64,000 bases of DNA, from NCBI GenBank assembly GCA_951394045.1, contig OX595994.1, forward strand, positions 124,001 through 188,000, given 5' to 3'. A program made the position numbers and the translations under genes. Every line of letters starts with the position of its first letter. Position 1 is the first letter of the stretch. Positions 1-9,746 of this stretch are shown piece after piece. The notes below the pieces were generated by a model. The model saw only the letters and a list, made by a program, of their open reading frames with translations. It did not search any database and had not been told where the DNA came from. The stretch is from Nitzschia sp. DOCU1 (Eukaryota > Bacillariophyta > Bacillariophyceae > Bacillariales > Bacillariaceae).

Positions 1-2
1 TT

Positions 3-158
3 TCTTCGGGTGAAGAAGAATCGCCGGAGATTGTCTATGGTAAGTCCGAAGCGCAGCAGCACGACAAGCAACTTCGGCTAGGCCAAGACCCCGAGGACAA
101 AGATGATGAACGCGATGAACGCGATGAGGAATCCGACTCTGAAAAGACTGAATGGTAG
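3..158 (+). CDS. C-terminal end of an acidic protein (partial at window edge)
   Basis: An open frame enters from the left window edge and stops at TAG 156-158. The 51 visible residues are very hydrophilic and acidic, with an E/D/R-rich stretch (EDKDDERDERDEE) just before the stop. I see no domain. The composition fits the disordered tail of a longer gene that begins outside the window. It could also be a chance frame, since only one end is visible. Confidence 0.35.
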   Translation, partial: SSGEEESPEIVYGKSEAQQHDKQLRLGQDPEDKDDERDERDEESDSEKTEW

Positions 159-469
159 GAGAGGAGCACTACGACATGTTCCGTTCGAGAAACTTTAATG
201 TTAGCTTCGAGAAACTTCGGCTTGGGTGGATTTTCCACGCAAGTCGGCTCAAAACTAGCATATTAATAACTACAGAATAAGAATATTAGTACTAAACTTT
301 CAGGATTCTTGATGCTAGCGTATTATATAACTATTAGTTACGATCGACAATGTGGTAGAATCAACTTTTGAAGCGTAGTGATTACTATGTAATAAGATTA
401 TGAAAGAATCTATTTTTGGTATTGAGCATTGTATCGTAGACTATATATTGTTACCGGCTATTGTACTAT
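159..469. other. Intergenic, no feature seen
   Basis: AT-rich spacer between the acidic tail and the transposase stop. It holds a short direct repeat around TTCGAGAAACTT (about 183-218). I could not find a terminal inverted repeat matching the far side of the transposase. Confidence 0.4.
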
Positions 470-1591
470 TTAATACCCGCAGTGAATGGCGCAGTCGATC
501 ACCGTTTTGGCGGTGATTCTAGAGACGATCTCTTGCACCTGGTTCGGCACCGAAATCGTCGCCGCGTTCACGATTCCATTACTAAAGTACCGATTCTGGC
601 GCAAGCGGCGGGCCAGAATGTGAAAAACTAGCTCAATGGGGTTTAGTTCCGGTGCCCTGGTGGGCAAGGGAACTACCACAACCCTCCGAACTTCCCACAA
701 AAGGTCGGCAACGATGGCAGCTTCGGCGCCTGAGTGAATTGCCGCATTGTCTAAAATAAGCACATCGTAGGGCTCGAACCAGCCGATTTGGAGCAAGTAC
801 TCGATGTAGGCCGTGAAATTAGCGGCAGTACCGTTTTCTTCACCAATGCTGTAGTGCATTGGTGGTCCCACCTGATTGCATCGTATGATCGCAATCATAT
901 TGTAGGCCCTTCGAAAGTTTCCCGACACCAGAATGCACCGAACCGCCCCTGTGATAGGGTCGGCACGAACCCTATTGTTGTAACAATCCTTGTTCACGAT
1001 ATGTTTCTCATCGATGAAATGAAACTTGTCGTGTCGGGGCAAGGAAGCGATCGTCCGCATGAACTCGTGATATGCCTCAATATTCGAAGGCTTCCACTTA
1101 TCCAGTGGAACCATGGAGGACTTCCTCAGACTTCCCTTGTGTTGGAACCGCTTTTTAAAGAAGTTGTCGATTGTCGTCGCACAAACAACTGTCCCAGTGG
1201 CCAGCTGGAGGCCCCGCTGGTAGTCAGTCAACAGTTGCTGGTCGTTCTCACAGCGAAGTGACAGAAGGACCAAAGATTCTTCGGGACCAAGTTTAGTGTA
1301 TTGTTGCCTTATTGCCTTTAAATCGTCTTGGTACTCGGTAGGCTCCCTCACATAGCCCATCGCCAAATACTCTTGAATAACATTGTAGGCAAACCTGACT
1401 CCTACCCGACAATCCGCCGCCACCTCCCGTATGTGGAGCGCCCCAAAGCTGCGTCCATCTTGTTCGATTTCTTCGTCCATGGCAAGGTCGGCCTTTTGGC
1501 GATCCAAAAAGGCCTCGATGACTGCCATTCGCTTGTCAATCCCGTACCGACTACCTCGATGGTAGTACCCTCCGTGGTTGTTGATGTCCAT
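470..1591 (-). CDS. IS630/Tc1-mariner-type transposase (DDE_3)
   Basis: A single 373-residue open frame. The N-terminal third carries a helix-turn-helix-like segment (about residues 50-80). The C-terminal two thirds is an RNase H-fold DDE_3 integrase core. The expected acidic residues are D194 in FIDEKHI, D281 in LILDNAAIHSG and E320 in PELNPIE, leaving 38 residues between the last two. In this superfamily the enzyme cuts and pastes its own element. The frame is complete, so it is either a recent insertion or has been kept for a host role. I could not identify terminal inverted repeats or a TA duplication on either side, so the element boundaries are undefined. Confidence 0.85.
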   Translation of the reverse strand: MDINNHGGYYHRGSRYGIDKRMAVIEAFLDRQKADLAMDEEIEQDGRSFGALHIREVAADCRVGVRFAYNVIQEYLAMGYVREPTEYQDDLKAIRQQYTKLGPEESLVLLSLRCENDQQLLTDYQRGLQLATGTVVCATTIDNFFKKRFQHKGSLRKSSMVPLDKWKPSNIEAYHEFMRTIASLPRHDKFHFIDEKHIVNKDCYNNRVRADPITGAVRCILVSGNFRRAYNMIAIIRCNQVGPPMHYSIGEENGTAANFTAYIEYLLQIGWFEPYDVLILDNAAIHSGAEAAIVADLLWEVRRVVVVPLPTRAPELNPIELVFHILARRLRQNRYFSNGIVNAATISVPNQVQEIVSRITAKTVIDCAIHCGY

Positions 1592-2244
1592 ATTGTCGTA
1601 CGATGCAGGTAGATTGGTGATTATTGGTCATCGTCGCCAATTTCGTGAGGGGCTAAACGGAAAACGAAAGCCGACGTTCAGTTTTCTACTATGGTCTACG
1701 GGACTTATCTACGCGTCGGACCGTGATTTTCCCTCCAATCCGAAGCTCGCCCGGCGATCTGGCGATCGAAAAGATTTCGGCTTCGGGTCATGTCGGGGGA
1801 AAAATAAAAAAAAGTTTTTCCGTTTCCGGAAAGATTGGAACCATAATACATGTTCCTCAGCGTCCTTCTTTACCTGTTCTTGGTATTAAATGGACAAGGC
1901 GATTGGCTGGAAACTTTCTCGGATTTAAAACCCTCTTGAAGCTTTAGGGGATAGAAAGGATTCCACCGAAGATGACAAAAGCGGCGGCTTCTTCCACGCA
2001 CTCCTATAAGTGGAGATTGACCGAAGTATTATGCCTTGGGCCTAGCGTCAGTTTTTGTGGTCTTCGGGTTCAAGGTGGTTCGTGGTAAGTGTCAGCCGGT
2101 CCGCCACCGAAGACTTTCTCCGTCAGCGCCAGCTTGGCTTTCCCTACTTGCTTCTCCCATCAAAGAGATGCTTCTCCCTCGGGCAACGACACGCCCATAA
2201 AATTCACTCACCTGAAGAAATAGCCAGCCATCATCGAAGTTAAC
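1592..2244. other. Intergenic, no feature seen
   Basis: Upstream of the transposase and of the next plus-strand gene. It includes an A-rich tract near 1800-1820. No coding frame here has a recognisable protein. Confidence 0.4.
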
Positions 2245-2865
2245 ATGATGCCTCTTTCGAACTACCATACCATCGTCGATGATCTCGATGACAACTCTTC
2301 ACTAGATTCCGCGGAAATGTTGGAGCTAGAGCAATTTCAGGATGGAGATTCGTTTGCCTCGGACCTGGAAGACGAACACAGCGATGATTCCTCTGCTTCG
2401 GAGGACGATATCTCGGGCTTCCTTCTCGACATGAGTCTACTAGAAAGAGACGGTCTTCTTCGTCGTGAACCTGAATCTCGCCGGCGAGGACGCCGCACTC
2501 TCGAAAACGAAGATCCTCTTGAAACGGACTCTCTGAAACTTATCCGAAAGCGAGTATCAGAAGAGGTTGATCGACTTCCGGTGAAAGCCCCCGAACCGGT
2601 TGTGCGATCTTCCCCCATCCCAGTGGTCAAGAAGCTTGAAGGATCTTTACCCTTCCACGTATGTGAAGTTCCGCTAGGAGTTTCACTCAAGGACATCATT
2701 CCTTCCTCGCTGTTCCGAAAGCAAAACTTTCGCGATTTCGAGTTCCCCGTGTCTCAACCCATGTCTTCAGCGAGTTTGTTGGATGGGATTGATAAGGCGT
2801 TGGACATTGTTTCCTCGCCATTCCCTGAATGCGAATCGAGTATGCGGGTATCTCGGGTGGCTTAA
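2245..2865 (+). CDS. Acidic protein of unknown function, 206 aa
   Basis: Intronless frame starting with tandem Met codons. The first 70 residues are dominated by Asp/Glu/Ser, followed by an Arg-rich patch (REPESRRRGRR). A more ordered C-terminal half includes LPFHVCEVPLGVSLKDIIPS. I do not recognise a family. The acid-rich start and basic patch suggest a nuclear or otherwise disordered protein, but this is only inference. Its stop codon coincides with the outer boundary of the inverted duplication, so the copied segment begins directly after this gene and the gene itself was not duplicated. Confidence 0.55.
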   Translation: MMPLSNYHTIVDDLDDNSSLDSAEMLELEQFQDGDSFASDLEDEHSDDSSASEDDISGFLLDMSLLERDGLLRREPESRRRGRRTLENEDPLETDSLKLIRKRVSEEVDRLPVKAPEPVVRSSPIPVVKKLEGSLPFHVCEVPLGVSLKDIIPSSLFRKQNFRDFEFPVSQPMSSASLLDGIDKALDIVSSPFPECESSMRVSRVA

Positions 2866-5201
2866 AGGTCTCCACATCATTTGGAATCACCCAATTGCAT
2901 ACACTAGAGCGCTGCCTGCTATCCATATACTACAAATAGAATCAGTTTTGAACTTCAAACCATTTTTACTTGCGTATTACAACTTTACGTCTGGGCTAGT
3001 CTTGATGGATATCTTTATCTTAATACATCATCAAAGATCCTCATGTGTCAAATAGATGAATGGAACGGGTGTCAGGAGACAGCTTGCGAGGGGTTCTTGC
3101 ATTTCAGTCCCTCATCTTTTCGGAGTTCTTTTTTCGCTTGCTGCTCGGGGTTATTTCTACGCGACGACGTTGCCGACTTAACACAGTGCCCGAGACCACC
3201 ACCTCCTAGTAGAGTCAATGTATGCTCTACTAGAAGTGGAGGCTTCAGGACATCGATGATGGTATCGGCTTTGCTACTACTATGATACTAGGATCGAACC
3301 GTATTCAGTACGTTTCACGATGAGTAAGGCACATTCTAGCTACTAGTAAGAGAGGGAGAACCACAACGATCCGCGATACGATGGCCTACGAGAGCTCTAG
3401 AGCCACGTGGGGCTACTATTTGAAGCGGTGTGCGTACTATCATTCAGCATCAAGAACTTGTGAGGTTCGCCGGGACCGCGATGAACCGATTTCAAGTCGT
3501 TCCTGGTCCAACTTCCCACCGCAGTTGGCGGTAAGGCCAAGAAGTGACCCTACCATACGCTCTGGAATAGTGCCGGAAGTTGAGGATGCAATGTTATAGT
3601 ATTCGCCATGACGGCTTGTAACTTGGTTGAGAGAAGCTCCAAACGTCCCTGAATGTACAGGTACGACGCACATCGTCGGAGACAGAAAGCTATCGAGTCG
3701 GCAACCCACCCATCTCCCCTCCTCTGTCTGTACGGCGTTTGTCACGGTGCCACTACTCTTGGACACGTGTAGATTTGATAGTCGAGTAGACGCATTTCAT
3801 GATGATGGACATGATGATAGCTAATGGTGGTGGGAGCACAGCACTCGGCCCCAGTCCCTCGGTGCTGAATCGCTTCTTGTACCCATGGTAACCACTTGGG
3901 GTTCGAATACATGGTTCTAGGGCTTTCCGGATGGGAACGCTCCTTCCCCGTCTCCCAATCCATGGTCGATTGAGGAGTAATGTTACGGTACAGCATGGTA
4001 AAAGCATTGGCCAGATCTTCGGATACGCGGCCAGTGACAGCATCGGACGACTCAAAGTAGGCCTTGGTCAACATCTCGACATAGTTCCGATTCATTATAT
4101 AACCAGGACCACCATGTGCGTAGTGTAGGTTTTGATTAAGGTCGGGAAACTTGGCAAAGAACCGCTTTTGAAAAGCCTTGTCTCTTGGCGTTACCCACCA
4201 TCCTATAAACTCGGCAAGCTCACCCAGCTTTGGCCATGGCATGACTCTTCCATAGATGAGCGGAAACGACAGATTCGTGACATTGGACAAGAATGTTTGT
4301 AGATTTTCCATAATGACATACGTGTCGTCATCGGCTTTGAGAATCCAGTCAAAATCATCAAGATTAGGATTGAGCAACACCAGACGTAGGGTCTGCATCA
4401 GCTTGTCCCAGATCCCCCAATAGCCTTCTTGAGACTTAATTTTCAGGGCGTGCCGGGGCGGATCATCGGCATCACTCGCAGCAATAAATGCGTCGCATTT
4501 GCGTCCCCACGTGTCCAGTATAGCTTCCAGTCGAGTTGAGTGACTGGAGTATTGCGTCAGAACCAGACACAAGATCTTGGGGCGGAACATCGGCTTGCTT
4601 TTGGATCCAGACGATTCTCGATAGCTCGTAGAAGAAGGGCGAAGCGGGGGTGGGTCTAGGATGCGAAGAAAGGAAATAGCCGGGTCGTTGCACAGAAAAG
4701 CAAGATCGGCCGGAAGGAGTGTCGGGGCTGCTTTCTCTGGACGATTCCACGCTAAAAAGGAGGTGGCGGGGCAGGGCACGGCGCCCAAGGAAGAATGACC
4801 CCAGTCAAAAGTCAACATCGACACGAACAAGTAGACGAAGACTACCACAAGAGCAGACCAAAGAACCCTGCCACAATGATAGGATGTACCACCGCCCGTG
4901 CCTCTCATCTTGCGCGCGTAGTCAACCATCGCAGGGAGCTTGCGGTTCGACTGCCCACACAGAAGATTACCGCCACTCCTATGGAAGGATGTCGCTGCAC
5001 TCGTAGCTTGTGCTCTGGCGTATAGTGCCGTGGATGAGGAGGAGGTCTAGCATGGTTACAATAGGGCGATATAAATGAGGTAATAGTTACTTGGATGGCG
5101 AGGAGGGATGACGGCGTCACCATCGAAGGTCGTGGTGGATCGACCTTTTATTTTCGGCTGAAAAAATATGCAGGCGCAATTTGATCCCTTCGACCGCAAG
5201 T
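2863..5201 (+). repeat. Inverted duplication, arm 1
   Basis: The reverse complement of this segment matches 45249-47885 across its whole length. It begins at the sequence AAAGGTCTCCACA and ends at CTTCGACCGCAAGT. It contains the GT31 gene on the minus strand plus about 0.9 kb of downstream and 0.27 kb of upstream DNA. Non-coding parts show many substitutions and small indels against the other arm, whereas the coding part is nearly identical. Confidence 0.9.
3742..4929 (-). CDS. GT31 beta-1,3-galactosyltransferase (C1GALT1/fringe-like), copy 1
   Basis: A 395-residue type II membrane protein of the Golgi type: a short cytosolic tail, a transmembrane anchor at about residues 23-41, then a luminal GT31 domain. 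Family marks are TWGRKCDAF (140-148), GYWGIWDKL (169-177), the metal-binding DDD at 200-202 in KADDDTYVI, HGGPGY (272-277) and an SEDL element (303-306). Relatives such as T-synthase transfer galactose to a protein-linked sugar in the secretory pathway. The acceptor here is unknown. I chose MVDYARKM as start because it is the first Met in a frame shared by both copies; further upstream an indel puts the two copies in different frames. Copy 2 differs at 16 residues by my count. Confidence 0.9.
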   Translation of the reverse strand: MVDYARKMRGTGGGTSYHCGRVLWSALVVVFVYLFVSMLTFDWGHSSLGAVPCPATSFLAWNRPEKAAPTLLPADLAFLCNDPAISFLRILDPPPLRPSSTSYRESSGSKSKPMFRPKILCLVLTQYSSHSTRLEAILDTWGRKCDAFIAASDADDPPRHALKIKSQEGYWGIWDKLMQTLRLVLLNPNLDDFDWILKADDDTYVIMENLQTFLSNVTNLSFPLIYGRVMPWPKLGELAEFIGWWVTPRDKAFQKRFFAKFPDLNQNLHYAHGGPGYIMNRNYVEMLTKAYFESSDAVTGRVSEDLANAFTMLYRNITPQSTMDWETGKERSHPESPRTMYSNPKWLPWVQEAIQHRGTGAECCAPTTISYHHVHHHEMRLLDYQIYTCPRVVAP

Positions 5202-5212
5202 CAAACTTGCGG
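5194..5212. repeat. Short hairpin at the inner junction of duplication arm 1
   Basis: CCGCAAGT and ACTTGCGG form a perfect 8-bp inverted repeat with a 3-nt loop. Homology to arm 2 stops within this hairpin, after the first half. Confidence 0.7.
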
Positions 5213-5812
5213 CTCATTAGTAAAAAATAGAGAGAGACTACACGAAAGCGCTCCTACTCGCTGCTAGCTACCATGCTACCACCTACTACTAGCTACCGGT
5301 ACCGGTAGCATTGTAGAGTCTTCGAGACCCCGCAACCCGGGCACCATCAGCCTCCGCGAAAAAATGACACTTTGGTGAGTAGAGGAAGCTGAAACATAGC
5401 GCATCCTCTCATCGATGATCCTTATTCGAGAATTTTAAACTATGGTATTACAGCAGCGAAGAGTCTTAGTTCGTACTATTGTGGCTAAGGAGATTGTACT
5501 TCAATTGTGGCCCCTAATTGGGATGGCGAAATGCATCACAATTGACATCGGTTATTAATCGTTCAACTTTTTTGTTTAATAACAAAAAATCTTTTTCACT
5601 CTCGACACGTCTGCGAATTGGCTTGCTTGAAAGCGGTGGCGAAAAGAGCACTCCTAATAGTACCAGGTACTTCACAGGCATACGTGAGCGAGAGCCATTG
5701 CCTCGGAAACTACCACGTCATATCATCGTCCCCTCCGGTTAGGCCCGTCCCGACGTCGTCGCGATGATGATGCTCCATCATCCATAAAAAAGAGCAAACC
5801 TCTCAACAGAAA
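5202..5812. other. Intergenic with an 18-bp palindrome
   Basis: Contains the perfect palindrome GCTACCGGTACCGGTAGC at 5292-5309, set in a run of CTACTACTAGCTAC repeats (5260-5310). No gene is supported. The last 60 bases are the 5' leader of the CRAL-TRIO gene. Confidence 0.5.
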
Positions 5813-7458
5813 ATGACAACGCCATCATGCTGGTGCGGCAACAGCAATCAAAGTCCTAGGAAACATCATGTAACATCATTGCAACGACCGGATTTTACCG
5901 CAGAGAATGTGGACAACTTGCTCGTCCAAGAACTGAACGAGCTCTCGGTGGCAGAGCGGAATCGAATCTATGAAGAGGTGCGCTCATGAAGAATGAAATT
6001 GCAATTGTACCTGGGAACACCGCGAGGCTAACCTGTGTCGTCTCTCCGTGTTAATGTCTGATCTATTATTAGCTTCATGGAGTTGCAGATCCAGTCGTCG
6101 AAGAAACGCCAGAGTTTCTAGCTGAACGTTTGAAGGAAATGAGAAAAGCCATGACCACATGCGTGCCAAAACAACGGCGAAAGGCCTTTGAGCGCGCAGT
6201 TTTCTTAAGGCCTTCGCTTGAGAATGACGACAATATGCTATTGATGTTTCTTAGGGCTGATCGATATGACGCGACAAGTGCTGCCAAACGGTTGTTACTG
6301 CATTTTGAGCACAAACTAGAACTGTTTGGAGACGCAAAATTGCAAAATTGCCCAAGAAAATTACCTTGGACGATCTCGACGAAGACGACATGCACGCCAT
6401 GGAAACTTGCTTTTTCCTGGGGAGGCCGGAGAAGGATCAGTCGGGACGTGTGGTGGTTTTCATCGATCTGCAACTGTTAAAGCTGGTAGCCCACGGGAAG
6501 AATCTGGTAAGAAAATTTTGGTGTTTGACTCAATAAGCTGATGTGGTACCAACACAGTTGCTCGTCGCTTTAATTCAAACAGGCAAGGTTATATTGGTAT
6601 GTTTACATGGCGTTGGCGGAGGATATCGAAGTTCAGAAAAGGGGGATTGTACACTGCGGAACTCTTTATGGGCTATCTTTCGACAACTCCTTGATGACGG
6701 ATATGTTAATGAGCGTTGCGCCGTTCGTGAACAACCTTCCTCTGTACACCGCAGCGTACCATTCTTGCTATAATGATGCCCGGGTTGCTCCCTTCATGGC
6801 CATCGTCAAGACACTCGCTGGAAAATCGATGCGTGTCCGCTTACGTAATCATTTCGGCTCTAGTCTGGAGACAGTATATTCGCTTCGAAGCTTTGGTATT
6901 CGCCGCGAAGTTCCTTGTGTGAGCGATAGCTCTCGCTGCAAACCTCTCTTTTTGAAATACATCGAAAGTCGGAAGAAAATAGAGGCGGACTATCAACGAC
7001 AGGAAGATAATGCTACCCATAGCTCTGGCATAATACCCCACCCTCTTCCAAACGATGTCTTGGTTGGACGGGGCAGGTCCTTTTGGACCTTTGACGGCAA
7101 TCAAATACTTAATGGCTTGTTGGATGACTACAAAGGCCGTTACGCTGAAGGGGATGAACGGCTGGATAAGACGATTATTGCCTTGGAGGCCGCGTCACGG
7201 ATTCATGATAAAGGTGGCCGTTTTCTGCAGAGAACCGACGGGGGGTGGAAACTAGCCGATCTCGTGATAGTACGAGAAAAAATCTGTCAAGCGCTACGAA
7301 TACGACTTCGCCAGGGGGGTGCTGCTGACATGTCGCCCAACACGGCCAGGACGTCGCTAGACGTCGTTGGGGGGTCATCGGGTGTGGTCCATCATGTGGC
7401 GAAGAGAGTTCGCTTGAATGATGGGAACGATTTTGATTTCTTTCAGGGGGATTGTTAG
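5813..7458 (+). pseudogene. CRAL-TRIO (Sec14-like) + DUF6824 protein, frameshifted by an 8-bp tandem duplication
   Basis: Exons are 5813-5977, 6073-6506 and 6583-7458, with GT-AG introns of 95 and 76 bp. The first ends in a segment typical of the family (ELNELSVAERNRIYEE). Exons 2-3 encode a CRAL-TRIO/Sec14-like lipid-binding region, and the C-terminus a DUF6824-type domain (NDVLVGRGR, then KTIIALEAASRI and GGRFLQR). Such domain pairs are common in diatoms; the biological role is not known. Within exon 2, GCAAAATT occurs twice in tandem (6334-6349). The second copy shifts the frame. Reading one copy only would make the two halves continuous, and every other splice junction keeps phase. The gene is therefore a young pseudogene, a disrupted allele, or contains a sequencing error. 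Confidence 0.8.
6334..6349 (+). repeat. 8-bp tandem duplication (GCAAAATT x2) causing the frameshift
   Basis: Two adjacent perfect copies of GCAAAATT. A length of 8 is not a multiple of 3, so the downstream CRAL-TRIO frame is lost. It is too short to be an intron. Confidence 0.85.
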
Positions 7459-7763
7459 CAAAAGTCAACATCGTTCTGCTTTGCTAGCTGCGCTGTTTCG
7501 TAAATTCAAGGGCAATTATATCCTAGAAAACTAGAATACGACGAGTTGAAGTATCTAGTCAAGACGATTCAATGAAGTAGCAGCAATACCTGACCGGCTA
7601 CATCTTCGTGATGACAATGCATGGTCGTGCTGCTCTAGTAGAGCGTGCTATTTCTTGTCATAATTTTCAACGAAGATACTGGATAGAAAAAAGGGCCCCG
7701 GAGCTAGTTTTACAGCCACAATATTGTTGTTGCCGCTATAGTCTACGCCGCACGCCTCATGCT
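7459..7763. other. Convergent intergenic region, no feature seen
   Basis: Spacer between two convergent genes, expected to hold both 3' untranslated regions. I see no further element. Confidence 0.4.
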
Positions 7764-8693
7764 CTACTCATTTGATGGGGAAGCCGCCGATTGTTTCCTC
7801 TTGCCAGGGTGTTCAAACATTTGTTGTTCTTGACGGCGTGGCCTCCAACAACAAGATTTCGTGGTGGTCGTTTTGACTACTGCCGGCACTACAATGCTGA
7901 CAGAATGGGCAGATGGCTTGAAAGGCGTCAGACTTTTCGTCACTTGATGCGCATCCATCTTTACAATTACCACGCGTGGGTGGTCATTGGTCAACCATTG
8001 GGGCAGAATCATCAGAGCCTTGCAATAATAACTCAACGCTTGCTCTGGTTGATACTGCCGACGTGCCACCTCCGCCAATTGAATGTAAACAGTGGCCCGC
8101 TCAACGTCTAGTTCAACAGGAAGTAGCCTGAGAGCATCCTGTAGATAGTCCTCTTGTTGTGCGGCCACCACGTCGTCGTCGACTACTTCTTGGGCGGCCT
8201 CCAAGTCAAATGAGTCGTCTTGAAGTGCCCAACTTTCAAAAACTGAATTGACGTATTCAACATCCAACTGCATATCGTCCAGTAGATCCTGAAGATCGTC
8301 GAGAACCAGTTGTGTCGTCAAGCCATCCTCTCCATCTAACTCGAGTGTTATTCGGAAACACTGAAGAAAATACGTCAGTGCCGACGAGTAGTCATCCATT
8401 TCGTAGTGGTACCATCCCATCAAATGGTATATTCTCGCCGTTCCTTCATTACAATAGCCACATGCAACTTCTTGCAAACATAATGCATAATGAAAGAGCT
8501 TTTTGACTTGGACATGTGTTTTCGCATCGTTGGTTTCTCGGCATTGGCGATTTAGTTGTTGAGCACGATCCACCAAATCGTCTGCTGCACTGCAGCAAGA
8601 GTTGGACGAAGAAAGAGGGAGGCGACAATCAGCGCCTTTGGTTTTATTAGAAGTTGTTGCTGTTGTATGCGTTGATGTCGTTGGGAATGCCAT
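7764..8693 (-). CDS. TPR-like protein of unknown function, 309 aa
   Basis: Intronless frame. The centre reads as helical hairpins with TPR-type spacing: GTARIYHLMGWYHYEMDDYSS followed by ALTYFLQCFRI, and later ERATVYIQLAEVARRQYQPE followed by ALSYYCKALMI. Between these lies an acidic linker. The N-terminus is Thr/Ser-rich and the C-terminus Lys/Arg/Gln-rich, both probably disordered. TPR repeats mediate protein-protein contacts; no partner can be inferred. Diatoms carry many such divergent TPR proteins. The start is the first Met of the frame. Confidence 0.75.
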   Translation of the reverse strand: MAFPTTSTHTTATTSNKTKGADCRLPLSSSNSCCSAADDLVDRAQQLNRQCRETNDAKTHVQVKKLFHYALCLQEVACGYCNEGTARIYHLMGWYHYEMDDYSSALTYFLQCFRITLELDGEDGLTTQLVLDDLQDLLDDMQLDVEYVNSVFESWALQDDSFDLEAAQEVVDDDVVAAQQEDYLQDALRLLPVELDVERATVYIQLAEVARRQYQPEQALSYYCKALMILPQWLTNDHPRVVIVKMDAHQVTKSLTPFKPSAHSVSIVVPAVVKTTTTKSCCWRPRRQEQQMFEHPGKRKQSAASPSNE

Positions 8694-9273
8694 GTCGCTG
8701 GTGTTAGAAATTTGATGCAGCTCGTAGATGATGCCGAAAATGTGAATGTGACTTCTTTGTTTGGAGCGATCGGATCGAAGTGAGACCCCGGCTTTTGGGT
8801 TCGTTGGTTCCGAGTCCCGGCATTTGATGGTACGAAGAGCACGTAGAAATTTTACGAACGATTAAATTCGGCGAAAGGAACCGCGGTCTCGGTCGTGCAT
8901 GCTATGTGTGAGTGAACGGTTGTGAGGCAATCGTGGCTTTTGTCAGCTTGGCCGTCGTCGGAGGGAGTCCGGAAAATCGGAAAAATCTTTGAGAACTCCT
9001 CCGGCCGACTGCTTCGACCTCAAAATATGGACCTCGCACAATCAGATTCGTGAGAAAAATGTCGCGAGAGCTCGAAAGAAAAATTCAGCGAGTACCGCCC
9101 CAACATTGTGACCATGGTCATCGCCGTGAAATGGGTAACGCATAACACCACTCGACGCCCTCAATGCCCTTCAACCTTGGTTGTTGCTGACATTCCGGCG
9201 CCAGCTCTAAACTACACCTCTTCCCTCGGCTACTCTGGAGGAGCAATAACCTCGATTTCATCTCAGTTCTGCC
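8694..9273. other. Divergent intergenic region
   Basis: Lies between the starts of the TPR-like gene (minus) and the DUF4050-like gene (plus), so it should contain both promoters. I see no confident core promoter motif. Confidence 0.4.
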
Positions 9274-9746
9274 ATGGCATCTGCCAACGAACAATCCAAA
9301 GAATCAACTTCTGACCCTTGTGCTACTACAGGCGAAGAATCCAAACAGGTCGAGGACTTTGTTAATTCAGGTACGAGGAATCCCCAATGATTGAAACTTA
9401 TCGTTGTTGATGCGCGATGCGTTCCAGACTGTTATTTTGCTCGCAATTTTCGTCACTACATTTTCTGTCTCATTCTTTTTCGCACCTATCCTTAATGTTG
9501 GCAGGTCTCGCTCGATGGGAAAATTCACGAGAGCAATGGCTAGCACACAAGAGCGACACTGACTCTACCGCAAAAGTGGCGGTTCCATTGGAAGTCGACG
9601 AGATTATCGATGTTATTTTTAGTCCTCGATGGCGCAATGCCGGAGAAGAGGACGGGCCGCCCCAGCGATTTCCCCAAAACGTGCCTCTGCCGCAAATGGT
9701 GGATATTCTAGTAGATTTGTGGGAAGCAGAAGGACTGGATACGTAG
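9274..9746 (+). CDS. Small DUF4050-like protein
   Basis: Exons 9274-9370 and 9505-9746, with a 134-bp GT-AG intron that splits a Gly codon. The product is 112 residues. The C-terminal half has the pattern I associate with DUF4050: LARWENSREQWL, an acidic EVDEIIDVIF segment, then VPLPQMVDILVDLWEAEGL. Members of that family in fungi and protists are small proteins of poorly known function. The N-terminal exon is Ser/Glu-rich and probably disordered. The splice is supported by frame continuity and by the conserved domain starting directly after it. The family call rests on motif memory and was not searched. Confidence 0.75.

Noticed and set aside
788..1261. Plus-strand 157-codon frame inside the transposase
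   Set aside because: Antisense shadow of a well-supported gene with catalytic motifs.
3043..3285. 80-codon frame in duplication arm 1, with a similar frame in arm 2 (47437-47634)
   Set aside because: Similarity follows from the duplication itself; start and end differ, with no sign of selection on the frame.
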